From: an uncultured Clostridia bacterium
Lineage (GTDB): Bacteria > Bacillota > Clostridia > Oscillospirales > Acutalibacteraceae
Direction of reading: 5' to 3'
NCBI GenBank assembly: GCA_946628455.1
Contig: CAMOWP010000042.1
Coordinates: forward strand, 1-12,428
Length of the DNA: 12,428 nucleotides
Shown: piece by piece, positions 1 to 6,934 of the stretch
Position numbering within the stretch: position 1 is the stretch's first letter
Layout: every line of letters starts with the position of its first letter
The notes under the pieces: generated by a model
What the model was told of the DNA's origin: nothing
The model's database searches: none
What the model saw: the letters and a program-made list of their open reading frames with translations, nothing else
Made by a program: the position numbers and the translations under genes

Positions 1-40
1 GGCCGATACGGCCAAAACCATTAATAGCAACTTTTACCAT
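1..40 (-). CDS. gap: Glyceraldehyde-3-phosphate dehydrogenase, N-terminal fragment (cut by window edge)
   Basis: Only the first 13 codons are in the window, read leftward from an ATG at 40..38. They give MVKVAINGFGRIG, the highly conserved start of the NAD-binding Rossmann fold of type I GAPDH, with the dinucleotide-binding glycines in NGFGRIG. The enzyme interconverts glyceraldehyde-3-phosphate and 1,3-bisphosphoglycerate in cytosolic glycolysis. A clear ribosome site, CGGAGG on the minus strand at about 51-56, precedes the ATG. The fragment is short but the motif is very distinctive. Whether the gene is NAD- or NADP-type cannot be seen from here. Confidence 0.9.
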   Translation of the reverse strand, partial: MVKVAINGFGRIG

Positions 41-141
41 TGGAATCTACCTCCGAAAAATTATTTAATAAATTGCTTTATTGCTCTATTATTTTATACT
101 GTTTAAATCTAATATGCAAGAAAAAAATGTAAATTTTACGA

Positions 142-172
142 ATTATACAAAATATCTGTTTATATATGACAA
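142..172 (-). promoter_or_regulatory. Probable promoter of gap
   Basis: On the minus strand a perfect TATAAT -10 (147..142) lies 19 bp downstream of TTGTCA (172..167), a good -35. Shifting the -35 by one base shortens the spacer to 18 bp. This would leave a leader of roughly 95 nt before the gap start. The surrounding region (41-196) is AT-rich and I see no gene or riboswitch-like structure in it. The spacing is longer than ideal, so confidence is moderate. Confidence 0.45.
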
Positions 173-193
173 TTATTTAACAATTTGCAAATC

Positions 194-222
194 AAAAAGA
201 GCAGGCGCTGTTGCCTGCTCTT
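194..222 (-). terminator. Rho-independent terminator after the GPH symporter
   Basis: A perfect 10-bp stem (197-206 paired with 213-222, AAGAGCAGGC/GCCTGCTCTT) with a 6-nt loop is followed on the minus strand by five T residues (198..194, overlapping the A:T base of the stem). It lies 12 bp past the symporter stop codon and separates that gene from gap. Confidence 0.88.
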
Positions 223-234
223 AAAATATTCGGA

Positions 235-1776
235 TTACTCGTCAATTTTGTATCCGATTTCCTCTCTCTTTGCTGCAAGCTCCTCCTGCATCTTCTTCTT
301 GTTATCGCCTGATAACTTATAGAAGAACATCGGGATTGCACAAAGCAGCATGCTGATGCCGGGGATGATTGAAATAAGCGCGAAAATAGCAAAGTTCTGA
401 GATGACGGAAGCTCGGTTGCAGCCTTGATTGCGTCAGTGCTGAGCATCTCTTCGGGCTTAAAGTGAATAGCCATATACATAAGAATGATTCCGCAGGTTG
501 AGAAAGCTGAGCCGAACTTGTTGATAAGACCCTGGCACGCGGAGCCGAGCGCGTTGTCTCTCTTGCCCGTTTTCAGCTCCATATAATCAAGGCAGTCATA
601 AATCATCGCAATAGAAAGCGTGTTTATAACGCCGAGCGGGATACATTCAATAAGCATAAACGGAACGCAAAAATAGATGCCCTTTGTTGCAAAGAAGCTG
701 CCCTGGTCTGCATGAATTGCAACCCAGCCCATTGCCGTTGTTCCGAGGCTTGCCACGAAGCCTGCAAGGCAGGTGGTAATGAGAAGCTTTTTGTAGTCAA
801 ACTTTTCCATAAGCTTCGGCATAAAGATTGTTGAGCCGAACATACCCACAACTGCGCACATCTGGAAAATAGTTTTAACCGTTCCTACCGAGCCGTCGAT
901 AGCCGCAGTTTTATCCTCAAGGGAAAGCCCTGCAAGGTCGGGGCCGATATAAAACGCGTATCTTCCAACGTGAACTGCTGCCGCCTGCACCATATAACGT
1001 CCGCTTGAGAGAATGCCCATAGCGATTATAAGAAGCAGAGGCTTGCAGGTGAACACACGCTTTAAGGTTGATTCCTCGCCCTTAACCTTTTTGGTCGGCG
1101 GAGGAACGGCTCTTTCCTTGATGTGGAAATATGAGTTAATGTACATAACAGAGCCGAGGATAACCACAATAAGCGCAATTATAAGGTATTTTTTCTTGTT
1201 ATAAGCAATCGGGTCTGCCGAGCTGATAATTTTCGGAAGGATGAAGCCCGAGGCAAGGAAAAGAATTTCGGGAAGAGCCGAGCCTACGGAGTTCCAGATT
1301 TTAGTGAACGAAACAACGTGGCTTCTCTCGTCCGAATTAGGTGTAATTACGTTAGGAATGCTCCAGAACGGAACGTCAGCCATTGTGTAAACCATACCCC
1401 AGAGAACGTAAACAACCGCGCAGAAAACCATAAGCTTGTTCTGCTCAAGATTCGGGCTGAGGTACATAAGTATCGTCAGCGCGGCAATCGGCGGCGTTGC
1501 AAAAAGGATATAAGGCTTGAGCTTGCCCCATTTTGTTTCGTGCCTGTCAACAATAACGCCCATAATCGGGTCGTTGATAGCGTCCCAAACACGCGCAAGA
1601 AGCATAAGAGTTAAAACAAATGCGAGCGGAAGCTGAAGGGTGCTTACATAATAGTCGCTTATGTAGCTTGACATCATGGCGTAAATCATGCCCTGACCCA
1701 TAGCGCCTATGGAGAACATCCACAGCTCCTTCTTGCCAACGTATTTTTTGGGAGCATACATTTCATTACTGCTCAT
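235..1776 (-). CDS. GPH-family (MelB-like) sugar/cation symporter, MFS superfamily
   Basis: This 513-residue polytopic membrane protein has about 12 hydrophobic segments, the usual size for the glycoside-pentoside-hexuronide:cation symporter family. Helix II carries RVWDAINDPIMG, with Asp65 and Asp69 matching the cation-site aspartates of MelB. It is followed by the family's cytoplasmic loop signature VDRHETKWGKLKPY (residues 76-89). Members take up melibiose, xylosides, glucuronides and related sugars with Na+ or H+; the substrate here cannot be told from sequence and no glycosidase is adjacent. The start at 1776 is preceded by GGAG nine bases upstream; Met6 is a less likely alternative. The gene has its own promoter just upstream (1809-1837) and its own terminator (194-222), so it can be a single-gene unit, although readthrough from the phosphoesterase gene upstream is possible. 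Confidence 0.92.
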   Translation of the reverse strand: MSSNEMYAPKKYVGKKELWMFSIGAMGQGMIYAMMSSYISDYYVSTLQLPLAFVLTLMLLARVWDAINDPIMGVIVDRHETKWGKLKPYILFATPPIAALTILMYLSPNLEQNKLMVFCAVVYVLWGMVYTMADVPFWSIPNVITPNSDERSHVVSFTKIWNSVGSALPEILFLASGFILPKIISSADPIAYNKKKYLIIALIVVILGSVMYINSYFHIKERAVPPPTKKVKGEESTLKRVFTCKPLLLIIAMGILSSGRYMVQAAAVHVGRYAFYIGPDLAGLSLEDKTAAIDGSVGTVKTIFQMCAVVGMFGSTIFMPKLMEKFDYKKLLITTCLAGFVASLGTTAMGWVAIHADQGSFFATKGIYFCVPFMLIECIPLGVINTLSIAMIYDCLDYMELKTGKRDNALGSACQGLINKFGSAFSTCGIILMYMAIHFKPEEMLSTDAIKAATELPSSQNFAIFALISIIPGISMLLCAIPMFFYKLSGDNKKKMQEELAAKREEIGYKIDE

Positions 1777-1808
1777 AAAACTTTACTCCAATCATAATAT
1801 ATATATTA

Positions 1809-1837
1809 ATTATATACTATATAAGCATTTTTTTCAA
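1809..1837 (-). promoter_or_regulatory. Sigma-A-type promoter of the GPH symporter gene
   Basis: On the minus strand TTGAAA (1837..1832) and a perfect TATAAT (1814..1809) are separated by exactly 17 bp. Transcription would begin near 1802, giving a leader of about 25 nt that contains the GGAG ribosome site. I see no operator-like palindrome around it. Confidence 0.7.
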
Positions 1838-1840
1838 TAT

Positions 1841-2809
1841 CTATAATTCGATAACGAAGGTATTATTTTTGATTTTTTCATCAACGTATCTGCCTTCGCC
1901 GAAAATTCTTGCTCTGCCGATAATCCTGTTGTCATAAACGCTGAGAAGCAGCCCCTGGGAGAGCTTGTCAAAGCTTCCGTGATTAAGCACGCCTACAGTA
2001 GGCGCGTTAACCGCCTTGATGCTTCCGAGGTCCTCGTAGGTATACTGCGATATTCCGTAGTGAAGATGCCCCGTAACGTAAATAACGTTTTTCCTGCTTT
2101 CAAGAACGTCTCTGAGCTTATCGTTATCCCAGCCCACGCTTCCGCGCCACTGCCCTTTTCCGAGCCACGTCATCGGCAGGCCGTTGGTAAACTTAAGCGC
2201 CTGATGATTAAAAACGAAAACGGGCTTGTTTTCCGGCGCGCTTTCAAGCTCAGCCTTAAGCCACTCAAGCTGTCTTTCGCTTATATAAGAGCCCTCAAAG
2301 CAGTTTCTGTCAGCACCGAGGAAAATAAAACGGTAGCCTTTAAAATCAGTTGAGTGGTAATAATGTTCGCCACTGCCGGTTACTCCGCCCCTGACTGACG
2401 CGAGAAATTTATTGAAAACGCCGAGCTGCTTTTTATAATTTCTCAGCCGTATATCGTGGTTTCCCGAAACAGCGAATACGCTTTCAATTTTATCGCAAAC
2501 AGAGTTTAAAAGGTGTGCCATCATTTTAAATTCGCACCTTGCGCCGTATTCCGTAATATCGCCGAGGAGAACAAGCGCGTCAAATTTTCCCTTTGCGTTT
2601 TCAATATCCCTGCACGCCGAGAAAACCCTCGCTGAGCGAAGCGGAGAGAGACAGGAAATCTGCGGGTCTCCCCATGCGATAATATTAAGCCTGCTGTTTT
2701 CGTCAAGCTCGAGCGGCTCGCTTTTATCGGGCTGCGGAATATTTCCTTTTTCAAGCACTTTTGAAAGCGCTTTTACCATGTGCTTATAAAGCTTTGATGA
2801 AATGCTCAT
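1841..2809 (-). CDS. Calcineurin-like metallophosphoesterase
   Basis: This 322-residue protein carries the full set of metallophosphoesterase signature blocks: GDPQ (47-50), GDITE (83-87), GNHD (116-119), NHQ (201-203) and GHLHYG (247-252). These supply the Asp, Asn and His ligands of a di-metal centre. In the first block the usual D-x-H is D-x-Q (Asp48, Gln50), a variant seen in part of the superfamily. No signal peptide or membrane segment is visible, so it is probably cytosolic. The physiological substrate (phosphomonoester, phosphodiester or nucleotide) cannot be assigned. The start at 2809 has GAGGTG 7-8 bases upstream. The gene is divergent from spoIIE. No terminator follows it: the symporter promoter begins immediately after its stop codon, so the two genes may be partly cotranscribed. 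Confidence 0.9.
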   Translation of the reverse strand: MSISSKLYKHMVKALSKVLEKGNIPQPDKSEPLELDENSRLNIIAWGDPQISCLSPLRSARVFSACRDIENAKGKFDALVLLGDITEYGARCEFKMMAHLLNSVCDKIESVFAVSGNHDIRLRNYKKQLGVFNKFLASVRGGVTGSGEHYYHSTDFKGYRFIFLGADRNCFEGSYISERQLEWLKAELESAPENKPVFVFNHQALKFTNGLPMTWLGKGQWRGSVGWDNDKLRDVLESRKNVIYVTGHLHYGISQYTYEDLGSIKAVNAPTVGVLNHGSFDKLSQGLLLSVYDNRIIGRARIFGEGRYVDEKIKNNTFVIEL

Positions 2810-2827
2810 ATTTTACACCTCACAAGC

Positions 2828-2856
2828 ATTATAGCATAAACAAACTTTTTTGTAAA
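2828..2856 (-). promoter_or_regulatory. Extended -10 promoter of the metallophosphoesterase gene
   Basis: On the minus strand TTTACA (2856..2851), a 17-bp spacer and TGCTATAAT (2836..2828) form a near-ideal promoter with an extended -10 (TGn). The predicted transcription start, near 2821, falls on or just before the GAGGTG ribosome site, so the 5' leader would be only about 12 nt. Confidence 0.78.
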
Positions 2857-2866
2857 ACAGTCATCA

Positions 2867-2901
2867 TTGTGACATATTTCGCACAAAGCATAATATATAA
2901 T
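2867..2901 (+). promoter_or_regulatory. Probable spoIIE promoter region
   Basis: Plus-strand promoter-like elements lie here: TTGTGA (2867-2872), or the overlapping GTGACA (2869-2874), followed about 16 bp later by CATAAT (2889-2894) or TAATAT (2891-2896). A perfect TATAAT at 2896-2901 is too far from either -35. TTGTG (2867-2871) and CACAA (2882-2886) form a small dyad over the -35 region that might bind a regulator. No good Spo0A box (TGNCGAA) was found. The exact -35/-10 pairing is uncertain. Confidence 0.4.
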
Positions 2902-2932
2902 CGCCGTATAACAGTAAAAGTAGGGACGTTAA

Positions 2933-5050
2933 ATGACAGTTAAAGAGAGAATTGAAACAAGGCGGGAGCTGCTTCATAACCCCATCGCGGAAAAAATAAC
3001 AAAAAGTGCGGCGTTTTTTGCGCTCGGCTTTGCCTTCAGCTGCGGGAGCGTTCTCGGCGAGCTTCATCCCTTCGGCGTTTCAATCGTTGCGGTTACAAAA
3101 AGAAGGTATCTTCTTTACTGCTCGCTCGGGGCGACGCTCGGCGCGCTGACAAGGGGATTCAACGCGTATTCGGTAAGGTGTATTTTTGCCGTTTTGCTTG
3201 CCTTTCTTTGCGCTTTCGGAATATCTGCACTTGACCTCGGCGCCTCTCCGCTTCCCGCCCTGGGCGGCGCGTTTTTATCGGAGCTTGTAACGGGGCTTGT
3301 TCTGAATCTCAGCCTCGGGGAAAACTTCTATTCTTACATACTGACTCTCGGTGAATGTATTCTCAGCGCGGGCGGAGCTTATTTCTTTTACCGAACGCTC
3401 CACGCAAGCTACAAGCGGCTTCGTTTCAGGGCGCTTCCGCTGTCGGATGTAAGCTGCATAGTTATTTTCATAACGCTTCTTGTTATGAATCTCTCCTCGC
3501 TTAAAATCTCATATTTTACGCCTGCGAGAATTATTTCTGTTGCAGCTATGCTGCTTGTTCTCAGGTTTATGGGAGACAGGTGGGGGCTTATTTTTGCAGT
3601 TTGCCTCGGCTTTTCGCTGAGCATATCAAAGGGCGAGCTGTTATTTTTAACGGGCGCGTTTGCGTTTTCGGTTATGACTGCCTCTCTGTTTCTTCAGCTT
3701 TCGTTTCCCGCGGCGGGCGGCGCCTTTCTCTGCTCGGCGGCGTTTTTCTGCATTGCGAGCGAAAGCAGCGATTCTTTCAGCCTTTTTATTGACTGCGCAA
3801 TCGGTACGGCAATCTGCGTTCTTCTTCCGCAAAAAATCACGGACAAGCTCGAGGCGCTCGGAGGCGGAGGGCTTGACGCTGCGCCTGACGGAACGCTGAG
3901 GCAGAGCCTCGTTTTAAAGCTCCGCTTTGCAGGCGCGGCGATGGCGGCAATCAGCGAAAGCGTTGAGCAGGTCAGTGACAAAATTGATGAGATTACGCGC
4001 AGGGAAAACGCTGCGCTCAAGGATAAAATCAGCGCCGAGGAATATGCTTCGCGCGAGATTATTCTTGAAAAAACAAATCAGATAAGGCGCGTTGCCTCAG
4101 ACCAGTTCTTTTCCATTTCGGGTATGCTTGAGGATTTGGCATTTGAATTTGACAGCGCAGAGATTTTTGATTCCGCCGCTTCTGCAAAAATACGCCGCCT
4201 GCTCGGCGAATATGAAATCTATCCGCAGAGCATTTCCGTTGTTGAGGATAAATATTCGAGAATGCGCGTTGAAATTCTTCTTGATAACATAGCGCCTGAG
4301 CTTGAAAGCCCTAAGCTGAAAAAGGAAATAGGGAAAATCTGTTCAAGATATTTTGACGACGCGCGCGTAACCGTTTTTCGCGACGAGGCTATGCTCTCAT
4401 TTAACGAGAGAGCAAACTACAGGCTTGAGGTCGGCTTCGCGCAGCACAGCGCGGAGGGACATCTCTGCGGAGATACGGTAAAGATTATTGACGACGGCAA
4501 GGGCCATTCCATTCTTATTATCAGCGACGGTATGGGTAAGGGCTCCCGCGCCGCACTTGACGGAGCAATGGGCGCCGGGTTGCTCTCAAAGCTTATTCAC
4601 GCAGGCTTCGGCTTTGACTGCGCACTTAAGGTTGTAAACTGCGCTCTGCTTGTCAAAAGCAACGATGAAAGCCTTGCAACGCTTGACATTGCCAACATTG
4701 ATATGTTTACCGGAAAATGCGAAATACTTAAATCAGGCGCGCCCGCAAGCTACATTTTAAAAGGGAAAGCAATCAGCAAATGCGAGCTTTTTTCAATGCC
4801 TGCAGGCATACTCAGGGGAATTGAATTTGCAAGGCGCACCGCCGTTTTATCGCTCGAGGATTCTATTGTGCTTATGAGCGACGGAATAAGCGACTCAGGC
4901 GAGGTATGGCTTAAGGAAACGCTTAAAAGCGTAAGCGCTCTGCCCTCGCAGGAGGCGGCGGATTACATACTTTCGTCCGCACTTGAATTGAATAACGGCG
5001 AACACCTTGACGATATGAGCGTAATAGTTGCAAGGCTGAAACGCAATTAA
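2933..5050 (+). CDS. spoIIE: Stage II sporulation protein E (SpoIIE), membrane PP2C-type phosphatase
   Basis: SpoIIE dephosphorylates the anti-anti-sigma factor SpoIIAA at the asymmetric septum, which activates sigma-F in the forespore. At 705 residues this copy is shorter than the roughly 830-residue Bacillus subtilis protein but has the same order of parts. A multi-span hydrophobic N-terminal region covers about residues 20-300. A linker with helical, charged stretches follows (about 310-490). The C-terminal PP2C/SpoIIE phosphatase domain runs from about 495 to 702. Metal-ligand motifs are present: SDGMGKG with Asp532, MSDG with Asp650, and HLDDMS with Asp693-Asp694, so the phosphatase should be active. 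The ATG at 2933 follows AGGGA with good spacing. The next gene, 19 bp downstream, is probably cotranscribed. This gene is the strongest evidence that the organism sporulates. Confidence 0.95.
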   Translation: MTVKERIETRRELLHNPIAEKITKSAAFFALGFAFSCGSVLGELHPFGVSIVAVTKRRYLLYCSLGATLGALTRGFNAYSVRCIFAVLLAFLCAFGISALDLGASPLPALGGAFLSELVTGLVLNLSLGENFYSYILTLGECILSAGGAYFFYRTLHASYKRLRFRALPLSDVSCIVIFITLLVMNLSSLKISYFTPARIISVAAMLLVLRFMGDRWGLIFAVCLGFSLSISKGELLFLTGAFAFSVMTASLFLQLSFPAAGGAFLCSAAFFCIASESSDSFSLFIDCAIGTAICVLLPQKITDKLEALGGGGLDAAPDGTLRQSLVLKLRFAGAAMAAISESVEQVSDKIDEITRRENAALKDKISAEEYASREIILEKTNQIRRVASDQFFSISGMLEDLAFEFDSAEIFDSAASAKIRRLLGEYEIYPQSISVVEDKYSRMRVEILLDNIAPELESPKLKKEIGKICSRYFDDARVTVFRDEAMLSFNERANYRLEVGFAQHSAEGHLCGDTVKIIDDGKGHSILIISDGMGKGSRAALDGAMGAGLLSKLIHAGFGFDCALKVVNCALLVKSNDESLATLDIANIDMFTGKCEILKSGAPASYILKGKAISKCELFSMPAGILRGIEFARRTAVLSLEDSIVLMSDGISDSGEVWLKETLKSVSALPSQEAADYILSSALELNNGEHLDDMSVIVARLKRN

Positions 5051-5069
5051 TATAAACGGAGTGATTGAA

Positions 5070-6830
5070 TTGTCATCAATATTTGCATACGCAGGAGACA
5101 GCCCCTGCAAGGATATAATTATCGACGGAGTGAGCAGGCTTTGTGCGGAAAAATTTGAGCTTTGCGGGATATCAATGAAAACTGAGGATAAAATTGAAAT
5201 TATCAGAATGAAGGGTAAAGCGGAGCTTTTGGGAGAAAACGCCCGCGAGCTCGGGAACGAGGGAAGAATCGGGATTGCCGAGGCGATGGCGGCGCACCGC
5301 TGTAAGCCTTCGGGGCTGACTGCTCCTCCCGCTTCAAACGAATTTTTCGCCGCCGCGCTGGACGGGGCTATTGAAAATTTCGATTCGCTTAAGGCGTGGG
5401 CAAAAAGCACTGTTCCCATAGCGACTGACGAGGATTTGCTGCTTGCTCTCCTGACAAAAATGAGGGAGCTTGAGCCGCTTGAAATAATGACGAATCTCAG
5501 CCGCTCGCTTCAGGGCGGCGCAGGCTTCGCATTCATCCCCGAAAACGAGGAGGCAATTTATATTAAAGCGGGCGCGCGCCCGATAGTGGCGGGAATTTGT
5601 GAGGATGGCTACTGCGTTTCAAGCGAGCTTTTTGCAATCGTTCCTTATTCAAATAAGTATTTTCTTATTGAGGACGGCGAGCTTGCAAAAATCACATATG
5701 AAAAGGCAACGGTTTATGACTCCAGGCTCAGAAAAATCAAAAAGCCGTTATACAACTCGTTCGGGTATGACGCGCCGCTTGAAGGATATATGCTTTCGGA
5801 TTCGCTTTCGTCGCTTCCGTTTGCGGTCAGGGATACGGTAAGCTCATTTACAAAAAACGGAGCGCTGAGCTTTGACCCGCTTAAAATCAGCAAGCGAACT
5901 ATTTCAAAAATTGACAGAATTATTATTACGGGGAGCGGCGAAAGCTTCAGAGCAGGGGCGCTTGCGGCTTACTGTCTTGAGGCGCTGACAGATATTCCGT
6001 CGGCTGCAATTCCTGCTTCCGAGCTTAAAAGCTCAGGCGTGTTCTTTGACAGAAATACGTTGCTTATTGCCGTATCCGCGGGAGGAGAAAGCAGAGATAC
6101 TGTTGACTGCGTTCGCCGCGCAGAGCGCTTTCAGGCGTTAACTCTCGGCGTTACCTCCGGCAGCCTTTCAACGCTTGAAAGGGAGTGTAAAAGAGTTATT
6201 AAAGCGAGGGTGAAAAAAACTGACAGCCCGCTTCACAGATATATTTCAGCCGCGCTTTCGCTTTTGTTGTTTGCGCTTATGCTCGGCAATAAAAACGAGA
6301 TTTTAAGCGATATGTACTTAAGCGTTGCGGTTAAGCTTGCCGAGCTTCTTCCCGGCAAGGTTTTGTCTGCCTCAAAAACAAATCAGAACACCTATCCCTG
6401 CGCTCAGAAGCTGCTTGCAGCCGAAAGCGTCTATGCCTCGGGCACAGGTGCGGATTACCTTATCAGTATGGAGGCGGCTGCGCTTATCAGGCAGGAGCTA
6501 AGGGTCAATGCCTCAGCCCTTCCGCTGTCCGAGCTTTCAAACGAGGGGGAGGCGCTTCTTAATGGCAGCCTTGTTGCAGCGTTTATAACAAACAGGGAAA
6601 CGCTTGGCTCAGCGCTTTATTATTTGAGGCGCTGCAGCTCGCTCGGCGCGGAGCTTATTATATTTACAACTGCGGATATAGAAAACGAAATAAGCGGCTT
6701 TGAAAGCGTTATTTCCGTAACGGACAGCCTGCCCGTTTTCGATACGCTGGTTGCGCTGAGCGCCCTTTCAAAAACGCTTGATACGGCTAAGGCAATTCTT
6801 GCAAAGGAGGAGGAACAGCAGGCGGGATAA
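5070..6830 (+). CDS. GlmS-like pseudoenzyme (degenerate Ntn glutaminase domain plus two SIS domains)
   Basis: Translated from the TTG at 5070, the protein is 586 residues and begins MSSIFAYAGD, which lines up with MCGIVGYIG of glucosamine-6-phosphate synthase. GGAG at 5058-5061 lies eight bases before this TTG; an in-frame GTG at 5061 would have no ribosome site. The similarity runs end to end: N-terminal glutaminase-like domain (1 to about 220), first SIS domain (about 283-400), second SIS domain (about 430-575). From memory of E. coli GlmS, the catalytic Cys is Ser2, the TRWATHG block is AMAAHRC (72-78), the oxyanion Asn is Asp98, the SQSGET phosphate loop is SAGGES (336-341), and the isomerase Lys485, Glu488 and His504 are Leu472, Gln475 and Asn491. 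The conserved C-terminal tail is missing. It is therefore unlikely to make glucosamine-6-phosphate and may bind a sugar phosphate as a sensor or partner protein (inference). It lies 19 bp behind spoIIE, suggesting a sporulation or cell-wall role. No terminator follows it. Confidence 0.8.
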   Translation: MSSIFAYAGDSPCKDIIIDGVSRLCAEKFELCGISMKTEDKIEIIRMKGKAELLGENARELGNEGRIGIAEAMAAHRCKPSGLTAPPASNEFFAAALDGAIENFDSLKAWAKSTVPIATDEDLLLALLTKMRELEPLEIMTNLSRSLQGGAGFAFIPENEEAIYIKAGARPIVAGICEDGYCVSSELFAIVPYSNKYFLIEDGELAKITYEKATVYDSRLRKIKKPLYNSFGYDAPLEGYMLSDSLSSLPFAVRDTVSSFTKNGALSFDPLKISKRTISKIDRIIITGSGESFRAGALAAYCLEALTDIPSAAIPASELKSSGVFFDRNTLLIAVSAGGESRDTVDCVRRAERFQALTLGVTSGSLSTLERECKRVIKARVKKTDSPLHRYISAALSLLLFALMLGNKNEILSDMYLSVAVKLAELLPGKVLSASKTNQNTYPCAQKLLAAESVYASGTGADYLISMEAAALIRQELRVNASALPLSELSNEGEALLNGSLVAAFITNRETLGSALYYLRRCSSLGAELIIFTTADIENEISGFESVISVTDSLPVFDTLVALSALSKTLDTAKAILAKEEEQQAG

Positions 6831-6860
6831 TAAATTTGAATAAAGCTTCACAAAAAGCAT

Positions 6861-6876
6861 ATTGACACCGTGTCAG
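6861..6876 (+). promoter_or_regulatory. Operator copy 1 (palindrome over the -35)
   Basis: The 13-bp palindrome TGACAC-C-GTGTCA (6863-6875) overlaps the -35 element. Extended by its flanks it reads ATTGACACCGTGTCAG. It is the likely binding site for the TetR-type protein encoded just downstream; the assignment to that protein is inference. Confidence 0.82.
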
Positions 6877-6890
6877 AATAGTTGTATAAT
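6862..6890 (+). promoter_or_regulatory. Perfect consensus sigma-A promoter of the tetR-redox operon
   Basis: TTGACA (6862-6867) and TATAAT (6885-6890) both match consensus exactly, with the optimal 17-bp spacer. Transcription would start near 6897. Such a strong promoter fits a unit held off by a repressor, and palindromic operators cover the -35 and the start site. The -10 lies inside a smaller palindrome, TTGTAT-A-ATACAA (6882-6894). Confidence 0.93.
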
Positions 6891-6897
6891 ACAATTA

Positions 6898-6913
6898 CTG
6901 ACACCGTGTCAAT
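6898..6913 (+). promoter_or_regulatory. Operator copy 2 (palindrome at the transcription start)
   Basis: The same 13-bp palindrome recurs at 6899-6911, centred 36 bp from copy 1 and lying at the predicted transcription start. Its extended form CTGACACCGTGTCAAT is the reverse complement of copy 1 apart from the central base, so the two sites are mirror images about the -10. Occupancy of both would block polymerase. Confidence 0.82.
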
Positions 6914-6934
6914 TTTAATTTTGAGGTGATAATT

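Noticed and set aside
2867..2886. Spo0A box or Crp/Fnr-type site upstream of spoIIE
   Set aside because: The TTCGCAC/GTGCGAA sequence does not match TGNCGAA, and the TTGTG...CACAA dyad has the wrong spacing for a TGTGA-N6-TCACA site. It is noted only as a weak dyad.
5061..5069. GTG start for the GlmS-like gene
   Set aside because: The GGAG ribosome site overlaps this codon. The TTG at 5070 has proper spacing and aligns exactly with the GlmS N-terminus.
4895..5419. 174-aa minus-strand open frame across the spoIIE and GlmS-like gene junction
   Set aside because: It is antisense to both genes and has no recognisable motif.
6802..6812. Strong Shine-Dalgarno-like AAAGGAGGAGG near the end of the GlmS-like gene
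   Set aside because: No start codon follows at usable distance; it encodes the Lys-Glu-rich C-terminal tail.
6926..6934. GTG start for the TetR gene three codons upstream
   Set aside because: This GTG is part of the GAGGTGA ribosome site that serves the ATG at 6935.
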